64,000 nt of DNA, taken from positions 428,218-492,217 of the forward strand of contig NZ_JAHOPB010000003.1 in NCBI RefSeq assembly GCF_019039055.1. The letters run 5' to 3'. Shown here piece by piece: positions 21,467 through 29,710 of the stretch. Made by a program: the position numbers and the translations under genes. Origin of the DNA: Reyranella humidisoli (lineage in GTDB: Bacteria > Pseudomonadota > Alphaproteobacteria > Reyranellales > Reyranellaceae). The notes under the pieces are model-generated. The model searched no databases and had not been told where the DNA came from. It was given only the letters and a program-made list of their open reading frames with translations. Position 1 is the first letter of the stretch; each line of letters begins with the position of its first letter.

Positions 21467-21805
21467 ATGAAGAAGATCGAAGCGATCATCAAGCCCTTCA
21501 AGCTCGATGAGGTGAAGGACGCCCTCAATCAGATCGGCCTCAAGGGCATCACGGTTCTCGAAGCCAAGGGCTTCGGCCGGCAGAAAGGCCATACCGAACT
21601 GTATCGCGGCGCCGAGTATGTCGTCGACTTCCTGCCGAAGGTGAAGCTCGAGCTCGTCATCGAGGACGAGATGGTCGAGAAGGCCGTCGAGGCGATCCGC
21701 AGTTCGGCGCATACCGGTCGCATCGGCGACGGCAAGATTTTCGTGTCGAGCATCGACGACGCGATCCGAATTCGTACTGGTGAGCGTGGTGACGCCGCCG
21801 TATGA
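21467..21805 (+). CDS. glnB: Nitrogen regulatory protein P-II
   Basis: Trimeric signal protein that senses 2-oxoglutarate, ATP/ADP and glutamine status and controls NtrB and the glutamine synthetase adenylyltransferase; 112 residues. The uridylylated Tyr51 is present in YRGAEY of the T loop, and the C-terminal signature TGRIGDGKIFV is intact. The frame is open upstream, but the ATG at 21467 (MKKIEAIIKPFKLDEV) is the family start. It is 55 bases from glnA. Confidence 0.98.
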   Translation: MKKIEAIIKPFKLDEVKDALNQIGLKGITVLEAKGFGRQKGHTELYRGAEYVVDFLPKVKLELVIEDEMVEKAVEAIRSSAHTGRIGDGKIFVSSIDDAIRIRTGERGDAAV

Positions 21806-21860
21806 GGACCCGGCCTTTGGGGGCTGAAGCAGTAAACCACAAGTAGAGGGACGACCGACA

Positions 21861-23267
21861 ATGGATGCCAAACAGGTTCTGGCGATGATCAAGGAAAAGG
21901 ACGTCAAGTTCGTTGACTTCCGCTTCACCGATCCTCGCGGCAAGTGGCAGCACACGGCCCGCATGGCGTCCGCCACCGACGAAGGTACCTTCGAGGACGG
22001 CGTGATGTTCGACGGTTCCTCGATCGCCGGCTGGAAGGCCATCAACGAGTCCGACATGATCCTGATGCCGGATCCGTCGACCGCCGTGCTCGACCCCTTC
22101 TCGGCCCAGACCACGCTGATCATCAGCTGCGACGTCGTCGAGCCCTCGACCGGCCAGCTCTACGCCCGCTGCCCGCGCTCGACGGCCAAGCGCGCCGAAG
22201 CGTTCATGAAGTCGTCCGGCATCGGCGACACCGCCGTGTTCGGCCCCGAACTCGAGTTCTTCGTGTTCGACGACGTCCGCTTCGACGTCCAGATGCAGGG
22301 CAGCTTCTACAGCATCTCCTCGAACGAATCGCCGTGGAACTCCGGCGTTGCCGTCGAAGGCGGCAACCTGGCCCATCGTCCGGGCGTCAAGGGCGGCTAC
22401 TTCCCGGTCCAGCCGGTCGACACGCACAATGACCTGCGCGCCGAGATGATGACGGTCTGCACCGACATGGGCCTCACCATGGAAATCCACCATCACGAGG
22501 TGGCTCCGGCCCAGAACGAGCTCGGCTTCAAGTTCGACACGCTCGTCAAGACCGCCGACAACGTGCAGAAGTACAAGTACTCGCTGCACAACGTCGCCCA
22601 CAGCTACGGCAAGTCGCTGACCTTCATGCCGAAGCCCCTGTACGGCGACAACGGCTCGGGCATGCACTGCCATCAGTCGATCTGGAAGGACGGCAAGCCG
22701 CTGTTCGCCGGGTCGGGCTACGCCGACCTGTCGGAGACGGCGCTGTACTACATCGGCGGCATCATCAAGCACGCCAAGGCGCTGAACGCCTTCACCAACG
22801 CCAGCACCAACTCCTACAAGCGCGTCATCCCGGGCTTCGAGGCGCCGGTGCTCCTGGCCTACTCGTCGCGCAACCGCTCGGCCTCGTGCCGTATCCCCTA
22901 CTCGGCTTCGCCGAAGGGCAAGCGCGTCGAGGTCCGCTTCCCGGACCCGTCGGCCAACCCGTACCTCGCCTTCGCGGCGATGCTGATGGCCGGCATCGAC
23001 GGCATCAACAACAAGATCCATCCGGGCGACCCGATGGATAAGAACCTGTACGACCTGCCGCCGGAAGAACTGTCGAAGGTCCCGACCGTCGCCGGCTCGC
23101 TGCGCGAGGCCCTCAACGCCCTCGACGCCGACCGCTCGTTCCTCACCAAGGGCGGCGTGTTCACCGACGACCAGATCGACGCCTACATGGAACTCAAGTG
23201 GGAAGAGGTCTACAACTGGGAACACCAGCCGGCCCCGATTGAGTACAAGATGTACTACTCCATCTGA
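21861..23267 (+). CDS. glnA: Glutamine synthetase, type I
   Basis: ATP-dependent ammonium assimilation to glutamine; dodecameric GSI-beta enzyme of 468 residues. Visible motifs are the N-terminal DGSSIAGW, ATP/metal segment GPELEFFVFD, the flap region, and the adenylylation site Tyr397 in KNLYDLPPEE. Its place after glnB fits adenylylation control through PII. A strong terminator follows the stop codon. Confidence 0.98.
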   Translation: MDAKQVLAMIKEKDVKFVDFRFTDPRGKWQHTARMASATDEGTFEDGVMFDGSSIAGWKAINESDMILMPDPSTAVLDPFSAQTTLIISCDVVEPSTGQLYARCPRSTAKRAEAFMKSSGIGDTAVFGPELEFFVFDDVRFDVQMQGSFYSISSNESPWNSGVAVEGGNLAHRPGVKGGYFPVQPVDTHNDLRAEMMTVCTDMGLTMEIHHHEVAPAQNELGFKFDTLVKTADNVQKYKYSLHNVAHSYGKSLTFMPKPLYGDNGSGMHCHQSIWKDGKPLFAGSGYADLSETALYYIGGIIKHAKALNAFTNASTNSYKRVIPGFEAPVLLAYSSRNRSASCRIPYSASPKGKRVEVRFPDPSANPYLAFAAMLMAGIDGINNKIHPGDPMDKNLYDLPPEELSKVPTVAGSLREALNALDADRSFLTKGGVFTDDQIDAYMELKWEEVYNWEHQPAPIEYKMYYSI

Positions 23268-23291
23268 TCTTCTCCGATCTTTCGGATCATG

Positions 23292-23317
23292 GAAGGGCCC
23301 GCTGTTGCGGGCCCTTC
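23292..23317 (+). terminator. Intrinsic terminator after glnA
   Basis: Perfect 11-bp GC-rich stem (GAAGGGCCCGC with GCGGGCCCTTC), loop TGTT, followed by four T. It lies 24 bases after the glnA stop and separates glnBA from the next gene pair. Confidence 0.88.
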
Positions 23318-23361
23318 TTTTGTTGGAGGATGCGTGCCGCAACACTTCTGAGGAAACGGAC

Positions 23362-24228
23362 ATGGGCTGGATGGACGAAGCGATGGAGACCCTGCGTCCC
23401 TGGATCGGGCGGGTGCGCACGGTCGAGGACGACATCGGCATGATGGCCGTCCGCCGCGTCGCCGCGACCTTCGACGTCGATCCCGACAGCATCAAGCGTG
23501 GCCAGGAGCTGCCGCCGCACTGGTTCACGGTGTTCTTCGCCGAAACCGTCCGTCAGGGCGAGTTGGGTCCGGACGGCCATCCCAACAAGGGCATCGTCCT
23601 CCCGCCGATCCCGATGCCCCGCCGCATGGGCGCCGGCCGCCGCGTCCAGATCATGGGCCGCCTCAAGGCCGGAGAACCGGCGATCAAGAAGGCCGAGGTC
23701 GCCGACATCATTCCCAAGACCGGTCGCTCGGGCGATATCTTCGTGCTGACGATGCGCCACACGATCGAACAGGGCGGCAGGACCATCGCATCCGACACAT
23801 TCGACGCGATCTACCGCCCCGCCGTGCCGCCGGGCCAGAAGACCACCGCCACGGTGGCCGCGCAGGCGCGCAAGGACCAGGCCTGGACCGAGACCACGCA
23901 ACTCACCAACACGCTCAACTTCCGCTACGGCGGCATCACGTGGAACGCGCATCGCATCCACTACGACGGCGACTACACGCGCAGCGAGGAAGGCTATCCG
24001 GCCATCGTCTCCAACGGCGGCCTGTCGATGCATCTGATGGTCGACGCGGCGCTGAAGCACGCGAAGGGCAACCTGACCGGCTACACCGCCCGCCTCGTCC
24101 ATCCGCTGTGGGTCGGCGACCTGATCGAGGTGCGTGGCGAGGCGCAGAAGGACGGCAAGCTCAGGCTCTGGGCCGCCGACAAGAACGGCGTTCTGTGCGG
24201 CGAGATGGATCTGGAGTTCGCGGCGTGA
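23362..24228 (+). CDS. MaoC/FAS1-like dehydratase domain protein (mesaconyl-C4-CoA hydratase/HTD2-like)
   Basis: A 288-residue double hotdog protein. The N-terminal half carries a FAS1-like dehydratase domain and the C-terminal half has the MaoC-like signature FRYGGITWNAHRIHYDGDY, containing the catalytic Asp/His pair of R-hydratases. The ATG at 23362 has AGGA upstream. The last bases overlap the start of a CoA-transferase gene (GTGA), so the two act together. Relatives hydrate mesaconyl-C4-CoA or similar branched CoA esters; the substrate here is not decided by the sequence. Confidence 0.8.
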   Translation: MGWMDEAMETLRPWIGRVRTVEDDIGMMAVRRVAATFDVDPDSIKRGQELPPHWFTVFFAETVRQGELGPDGHPNKGIVLPPIPMPRRMGAGRRVQIMGRLKAGEPAIKKAEVADIIPKTGRSGDIFVLTMRHTIEQGGRTIASDTFDAIYRPAVPPGQKTTATVAAQARKDQAWTETTQLTNTLNFRYGGITWNAHRIHYDGDYTRSEEGYPAIVSNGGLSMHLMVDAALKHAKGNLTGYTARLVHPLWVGDLIEVRGEAQKDGKLRLWAADKNGVLCGEMDLEFAA

Positions 24229-25418
24229 GCGGTGGTCCGCTCGCCGGCGTGAAGGTCGTCGACCTGACGACGGTTGTCGTCGGGCCGATCTGCACGCGAA
24301 CGCTCGCCGACTACGGCGCCGAGGTCATCAAGGTCGAGGCCCCCGGCGGCGATCTTTTACGCACCATGGCGCAGGGCAGCCGCAATCCCGGCATGTCGGG
24401 CAAGTTCATCAACTTCAACCGCAACAAGCAGTCGATCGTGCTCGACATCAAGCAGCCGGACGGGCTCGCGGCTCTGCATCGGCTGATCGAGAAGGCCGAC
24501 GTGTTCGTGAGCAACGTGCGGCCTGAGGCGCTGACGCGCGCCGGCCTCGACCACGCGAGTCTCGCGAAGAAGAACCCGCGGCTGATCCACTGCTCGATCC
24601 TCGCCTTCGGGCGCGGCGGCCGTTACTACAACCGGCCCGCCTACGATCCGATCGTGCAGAGCCTGTCGGGCGTCGCCGGCACGCTCGAACGCGCCACCGG
24701 CGAGCCGCGCTTCGTGCCGATGGTTATGAGCGACCACACGACGGGCCTGATCGCCGCGCAATGCATCGGCTTCGCGCTCTATCGGCGCGAGAAGACCGGC
24801 CAGGGCGAGGCGATCGACGTGCCGATGCTCGAGAACATGGCCTCGTTCGTATCGAGCGAGCATCTCGGTGCCGCGACCTTCGATCCACCGATTGGCCCCA
24901 GCGGCGACGGCCGGCTGCTCAGCCCCGACTACCGCCCCCTGCCCACGAAGGACAGCTACATCACCGTCGGGCCCAACACCAACCAGCAGGCCTTCGCCTT
25001 CTTCGACGCGATCGGCCGTCCCGAACTCAAGACCGACCCGCGCTTCGACAGTGCCTTCGCGCGGACCAATAACGCTGCCGCCTATTTCGACGTCCGCAAG
25101 GCGGGGCTGGCGCAAAAGACGACGGCGGAATGGCTGGAGATCTTCGACCGGCTCGACGTGCCGGCGGCGCGCTACAACACGATCGACGACCTGCTGACCG
25201 ATCCGCATCTCGGCGATGTCGGTTTCTTCCAGCCCGAGGACCATCCCAGCGAAGGCCGCATCCGGCGCTCGCGGCGGGCCAACAAGTTCTCGGGTGGAGA
25301 GCGGCCGGTCGAGACGCATGCGCCGACGCTCGGCGAGCATACGAACGCGATCCTTGCCGGCGCCGGCTACACCGTTGCCGAGATCGAGAAGATGCGGGCG
25401 TCCGGCGCCGTCCGTTAG
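24225..25418 (+). CDS. Class III CoA-transferase (CaiB/BaiF family)
   Basis: A 397-residue family III CoA-transferase. The N-terminal signature is GPICTRTLADYGAEVIKVEAP, the segment KQSIVLDIKQPDG follows, and the predicted catalytic Asp lies in VMSDHTTGL. The start is GTG at 24225, overlapping the previous stop by 4 bases. Pairing with a MaoC/FAS1-type hydratase recalls the mesaconyl-CoA C1-C4 transferase plus mesaconyl-C4-CoA hydratase pair, but formyl-, succinyl- or carnitine-type transferases are equally possible by sequence alone. It converges with the GH2 gene and their ends overlap. Confidence 0.85.
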   Translation: MSGGPLAGVKVVDLTTVVVGPICTRTLADYGAEVIKVEAPGGDLLRTMAQGSRNPGMSGKFINFNRNKQSIVLDIKQPDGLAALHRLIEKADVFVSNVRPEALTRAGLDHASLAKKNPRLIHCSILAFGRGGRYYNRPAYDPIVQSLSGVAGTLERATGEPRFVPMVMSDHTTGLIAAQCIGFALYRREKTGQGEAIDVPMLENMASFVSSEHLGAATFDPPIGPSGDGRLLSPDYRPLPTKDSYITVGPNTNQQAFAFFDAIGRPELKTDPRFDSAFARTNNAAAYFDVRKAGLAQKTTAEWLEIFDRLDVPAARYNTIDDLLTDPHLGDVGFFQPEDHPSEGRIRRSRRANKFSGGERPVETHAPTLGEHTNAILAGAGYTVAEIEKMRASGAVR

Positions 25419-27835
25419 CCGAAGCGGACGCTCACGGTCCGCTCGCGCAGCGGTGCGACCGACAGGATCTCGCCGGCCGGCCGACCGGCTGCCGCGCCGG
25501 TCGGCAGCAGCGTTACACGACGCTGTTCGCCGGGCAGCAGATGAAAACCCTCGTCCTCCGCCCGATGGTGCGGAGCCTCGATCTGGATGCAGGCGGCGAA
25601 CTTCTCCGCCTGGATCGTGACGGCCCATCCCTCCCCTTCGCGCTCGAGGCTGGCCGACAGGCCGGGATCGTGCGTGAGCGCGGCGCGGCCGAGCGGGTAG
25701 TAGGCGGCTTCGGCGAGGCGGGCGCCCGTGACGGCATCGGTCAGGGTCACGGTCGCCACGTCGAGCGAAGGCGCCCCGAAGCGATAGGCGTAGGTGATGT
25801 CGAAGAACGATCCGATGAGTTCGGCCGAACTCATCGTCCTGGCTCCGCGCGCCGGCAGCGCGACCTCGCATTCCCGCCGCATGACCAGGATGTCGCCCGC
25901 CTGAAGACAGACGAGCGTCAGCCTGGCCCGCAGAGGCGTGTTGGCCTCGTTGATCACATATACGCCGAGCCCGTTCAGCCCCTCGTCCGTTACGGCGACC
26001 TGCACGGGGCGGAACGCCCGGCGCAATCCATGCCACGCCAGCTTGGGCACGCCGTCCGAATCGATCACGCCCCAGCCGGAGCCCGACGTCAGGTCCTTCA
26101 GCATCCATACCAGCGCGCCGTCGCAGGGCGAGGCCGGTCGCCGCCATTCGCCGATCGCCGCTTCCATGAGATCGGACGACAGGGCTCGCGACAGCCGACG
26201 GTAATGCACCGGATCCTCGGCCTGCAGGCGTGCGGCGTCGACGCCGTAGAGCAGCCCGAGATAATGATCGTGGACCGCACCGAAATCCCAGTCGGCTCCG
26301 CGATCCTTCGGCACGATGTCCGTAGGGCGCGACGGACCGGCCGGCGTGTTCGCGAACGCCAGGCACTCCGCGGCGAAGCGAACGCCGGAACGCCGGGCAT
26401 CTTCCAGCGGCCGTCGATAGGCGCCCACTCCGTAATAGTGCGACACGCCTGCATCGGGCTGGAACGGCAGCTCGCCGCCCTGCGGCGATTGCGCGATGCA
26501 GGGCACGTCGGGGCAAAGCGATTGCGCGACGCGCGGCAGGATCTCGTCGTACAGCGGACTGCTCCAGAGGCCGGGAGGCAGGCCGAGCATTGCGGCCTGT
26601 TGGGCGATCTCGCTGCCGCCGCACAGAAGCGCGAGCGAGGGATGCCGCCGCACGCGGGACAGGAACTGCTCCGCCTCCTGCTCGACGCTCGCACGGAACG
26701 AAGGGTCGCCGACGGGATAGTCCATGCTGGCGAACATGAAGTCGTGCCAGACGAGGATGCCCAGTTCGTCGCACAGGTCGAAGAAGGCGTCGCTCTCGTA
26801 GATCATGGTCCCGCCGACGCGGATCATGTTCATGTGGGCGTCGCGCGCCTGACGCAGCCACGGCAGCAGCGTCGCGCGGTCCGCGGCCAGCGTGACGAGG
26901 TCCGCCGTGCTCCAGCACGCGCCGCGAGCAAAGATCTGCTGGCCGTTGATGCGAAACGCGAAGCCTCTTCCGTCGGCGCCGCGCTCGATCTCGACCGAGC
27001 GGAACCCGACCGATCCCAGATCGAGTTCGACGTCTCCCACCACGGCCCGCGCCCGGTGGAGGCAGGGCTTGCCGTGCGTATGAGGCCACCATTTCTCGAC
27101 GCCGGGCAGGCGCAGCCGGCCTTCCAGCCGTCCTGCCTCGTTCCATCGAAGCGGCGCCGAGGCATCGCCGACCTTCAGCCGCGCCACCGGACGCCCCTCA
27201 GGGACATCGAGATCGAGCGCGACGTCCAGCAGACCGTCGGTTCCGTCGAGAGTCGCGCGGAGCAAGGCTGCCCTCAGACGCAGTGGCCGGCCCTCCTCCA
27301 GGATTTCGACCGGCCGCCAGGGGCCCACGGCATGGACCGGCGGCTGCCAGCCGGTCATGTGGCCCAGCAGGGTCGTGCGCACATGGCGCAGGGCGTTGTT
27401 GCCGACCAGCGCCGTCCGCCAGCGCGCCCTGCCCTTGCGGCGCTCCAGTTCCGCGTCGAGCGAGCGGAAGACGATGGCGAGTGCGTTGTCGCCGGCGAGA
27501 TCGACCTTGACCTCGTGGGCAAGGAACATGTTGTCGGAGACGAGGATCGATCGCCCGTTCAGCCAGACCTCGGCCAGCGTCGCCAGCCCCTGGAAGCGCA
27601 GCGAGCGCCGTCCGCTGCCGCCGAAGCGCGTGCGGTACCAGATGTCCTTGTCGTGCAGCGGCGCCGGGTCCACGACGGTCCAGCGGCCGGCCTCGCGCAG
27701 CGCCTGCGCGGCCGTACCCGGCACGGGAGCGGCGATCCAGTCGCTCACGTCCGAAAGCGCATCCGGATGGAACGCGAGGCCGGGCGCGGTGCAGGCGAGC
27801 TGCCATTCGCCGCCGACGGGCGCGAATCCCGCCAT
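25415..27835 (-). CDS. Glycoside hydrolase family 2 (beta-mannosidase-like) protein
   Basis: An 806-residue multidomain protein with GH2 architecture: an N-terminal jelly-roll sugar-binding domain (about 1-180, DIWYRTRFGG and AEVWLNGRSI), an immunoglobulin-like domain, a TIM barrel (about 300-560, MNMIRVGGTMIYESDAFFDLCDELGILVW split over two strands) and C-terminal beta domains. The acid/base glutamate is kept (Glu409 in CGGSE) but the usual Asn before it is Ser, and the nucleophile candidate is Glu490 in RFAAECLAF. No signal peptide is seen, so it is probably cytoplasmic. It ends the carrier-protein operon and its ATG overlaps the DUF1839 stop, so it probably acts on that pathway's product. 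Confidence 0.8.
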   Translation of the reverse strand: MAGFAPVGGEWQLACTAPGLAFHPDALSDVSDWIAAPVPGTAAQALREAGRWTVVDPAPLHDKDIWYRTRFGGSGRRSLRFQGLATLAEVWLNGRSILVSDNMFLAHEVKVDLAGDNALAIVFRSLDAELERRKGRARWRTALVGNNALRHVRTTLLGHMTGWQPPVHAVGPWRPVEILEEGRPLRLRAALLRATLDGTDGLLDVALDLDVPEGRPVARLKVGDASAPLRWNEAGRLEGRLRLPGVEKWWPHTHGKPCLHRARAVVGDVELDLGSVGFRSVEIERGADGRGFAFRINGQQIFARGACWSTADLVTLAADRATLLPWLRQARDAHMNMIRVGGTMIYESDAFFDLCDELGILVWHDFMFASMDYPVGDPSFRASVEQEAEQFLSRVRRHPSLALLCGGSEIAQQAAMLGLPPGLWSSPLYDEILPRVAQSLCPDVPCIAQSPQGGELPFQPDAGVSHYYGVGAYRRPLEDARRSGVRFAAECLAFANTPAGPSRPTDIVPKDRGADWDFGAVHDHYLGLLYGVDAARLQAEDPVHYRRLSRALSSDLMEAAIGEWRRPASPCDGALVWMLKDLTSGSGWGVIDSDGVPKLAWHGLRRAFRPVQVAVTDEGLNGLGVYVINEANTPLRARLTLVCLQAGDILVMRRECEVALPARGARTMSSAELIGSFFDITYAYRFGAPSLDVATVTLTDAVTGARLAEAAYYPLGRAALTHDPGLSASLEREGEGWAVTIQAEKFAACIQIEAPHHRAEDEGFHLLPGEQRRVTLLPTGAAAGRPAGEILSVAPLRERTVSVRFG

Positions 27836-28806
27836 CAGCCGAACCGTTCCCCGAGTGCGGCGAAGACGAGATCGTAGTCGGCTTCGAGCGGTCGGAGATC
27901 CACGGCCCCCGCGTCGAACCTGCGGCGATGGACCATGCGCGCGAACTGGAACTGGACCGCCTTGGCCGCCTCCGCGAGATGCCGGCTGGCCGCCGCCGCG
28001 GCGCCGAGCCCGTCGACGCCCTGTGCGGCCAGCCATTCGAGATAGGTCCCCAGCATCTCGAAGTTGGCGCCGAGCTGGCGCGGCACGTTGAAGGCGTAGA
28101 GATGGAAATGGCCCATGTCGCGGCGCGCCAGCTCTTCCAGATGTGCCGGCAGTGCCAACCGCCATTCGCGGATCGGATGGCGGCGTGGCCGGTGCTGCAG
28201 ATGCCCACGCAGCAACGCGAGCGACGCTTCCCGGAGCGCCGGTCCCGCCAGCGCCTCGCTGTCCCGCTTGACGAATTCGGCATAGGGAAAAAGCACGACG
28301 GGCTCGTGGAACAGCCCGGCATAATCCTCACCGGCGAGTTCGTAGTAGCCCGTGCCGTGGAAGTACCCCAGCCGCCTGTCCCGCGGATCGAGCGCGATCA
28401 CCGCGATGCTGGTCTTCACATGCGCCTTCCGGTACGCGTCGCCGGCATCGGGCAGCCAGAAGGCGTCGACCTCGACCAGCACCGGCCGGCCGCGCCGGAG
28501 CTGCGCCATCGACTGCGCCTCGACCGAATCGAAGATCGGCAGCTCCTGAACCGAAAGGCCGAAGAGGCGCTGCAGGTCCTCGAGCGGGAACTTGAAGAAG
28601 GTGAAGTGGTCGCCCTCGAAATCCTGCAACACCGTGAAGGAGAGCGCCGCCTCGGCGGGATGGCCGAGTGCCGGCAACAGCTCGATCCAGAGGTCGACGT
28701 AGCAGTTGGTCTCCGGCCAGATCCGTTCGCCGCCGTGCAGGACGCTGGAGCGCCACGTCGCCGGGCTGATGCCCAGCAGGTCGACGCCGTCAGAGTCCGA
28801 GGACAT
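27835..28806 (-). CDS. DUF1839 family protein, partner of the amino acid:[carrier protein] ligase
   Basis: A 323-residue soluble protein with no signal peptide or membrane segment. I recognise it as a DUF1839-type protein from its conserved pattern (ETNCYVDLWIELL, FEGDHFTFFKFP, LVEVDAFWLPDT-like VEVDAFWLPD, HVKTSIAV). The His/Asp/Glu-rich N-terminal part suggests an enzyme, possibly papain-fold or transglutaminase-like, but that is a guess. It overlaps the ligase gene by 17 bases, which implies translational coupling. From memory, this family is commonly a neighbour of these ligases; its role is unknown. Confidence 0.65.
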   Translation of the reverse strand: MSSDSDGVDLLGISPATWRSSVLHGGERIWPETNCYVDLWIELLPALGHPAEAALSFTVLQDFEGDHFTFFKFPLEDLQRLFGLSVQELPIFDSVEAQSMAQLRRGRPVLVEVDAFWLPDAGDAYRKAHVKTSIAVIALDPRDRRLGYFHGTGYYELAGEDYAGLFHEPVVLFPYAEFVKRDSEALAGPALREASLALLRGHLQHRPRRHPIREWRLALPAHLEELARRDMGHFHLYAFNVPRQLGANFEMLGTYLEWLAAQGVDGLGAAAAASRHLAEAAKAVQFQFARMVHRRRFDAGAVDLRPLEADYDLVFAALGERFG

Positions 28807-29710
28807 TGCGCACGCCGGCCGGCCAGTCGCCGGGAACGAAGCCGTGATGGCGAAGCAGCGCGAGCGTCAGCCGCTCGACCCCGAAGCCGACGCATGCCGT
28901 ATGGGCCGTGTCGCCCGCGAACGCCTCGATCGCCCAGGCTCGGCCGAAGAGGTCGCGATGATCGTTGAAGCTGACGCAGGCCGTGCGCGGTGCCGCCGCC
29001 ACGATCGGCACCAGCAACTCGAACTTGAGACTCTTCTCCCGCTGGCTGCTTGCGAGAATTCGACCGGCCCTGCCGAAGAAGGGATCGCTCGCGACCTCGA
29101 TCGCGAGCGGCAATCCCAGCGATTCGACCAGCGACCGCGCCCGTTCCATCCAGGTCTCGCGAAAGGATTCGATCTGCTCCGCCGAGCCGATACGGACATG
29201 TTCGCGCTGACGGAACATCTGCATCCGCGCCGGATCGATCGAGGGCTCGTGCCGGAAACACCAGGTGTAAACGTCGACAAGGGCCCCTTGTGCCGGCACT
29301 CGTCCGCGCGATGCGACGACGGGATAGACTCCATAACAGGCGGCCGGGGTCAGGGCGACGCCGGTCGGCCGCTGCGTACCCGACCAGTCGCCGCCCTTCG
29401 ACAGGCTGTCGAGCAGGACGCGGTGATCGTCGTCGCCACCGGAGAAACTCGCCACCGTGCCCGCGAGGTGCGGGAAGTTGCGCAGATAGCCGCTCTTCTC
29501 GAGCTGCAGGCTGCCAATCCCCGGCGGAAATCGCATGACCTCGGGCCGATCGGGATCGCCCGCCGCGCCGATCGCCGCGTTGAGTCCCTCGACGATCCGC
29601 TCGAAGGTCCCGCTGCGCCCGAACAGGCCGTCGACGCCCATGGAAATCAGCAGCCCGTGCTGCAGCAGATCATCCCGGAATTGTTTGTAGGCGGCAGCGG
29701 GGTCTGTCAC
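28790..29710 (-). CDS. Amino acid:[carrier protein] ligase (truncated seryl-tRNA synthetase homologue)
   Basis: A 306-residue class II aminoacyl-tRNA-synthetase-like enzyme without the tRNA-binding arm; the family activates glycine or alanine with ATP and loads it on the phosphopantetheine of a small carrier protein. Motif 2 is TWCFRHEPS and motif 3 GVGFGVERLTLALL. Cys125, Glu170 and Cys273 lie at the spacing I recall for the zinc ligands of the Bradyrhizobium enzyme. It overlaps the acyl-CoA dehydrogenase gene by 4 bases, and a carrier-protein gene is two genes upstream. At 306 residues it is far shorter than a roughly 430-residue SerRS, which argues against a tRNA synthetase role. Confidence 0.88.
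   Translation of the reverse strand: MTDPAAAYKQFRDDLLQHGLLISMGVDGLFGRSGTFERIVEGLNAAIGAAGDPDRPEVMRFPPGIGSLQLEKSGYLRNFPHLAGTVASFSGGDDDHRVLLDSLSKGGDWSGTQRPTGVALTPAACYGVYPVVASRGRVPAQGALVDVYTWCFRHEPSIDPARMQMFRQREHVRIGSAEQIESFRETWMERARSLVESLGLPLAIEVASDPFFGRAGRILASSQREKSLKFELLVPIVAAAPRTACVSFNDHRDLFGRAWAIEAFAGDTAHTACVGFGVERLTLALLRHHGFVPGDWPAGVRNVLGL

Noticed and set aside
28790..29710. Reading this gene as a seryl-tRNA synthetase
   Set aside because: It lacks the N-terminal tRNA-binding coiled coil, is far too short, and sits next to a carrier-protein gene.
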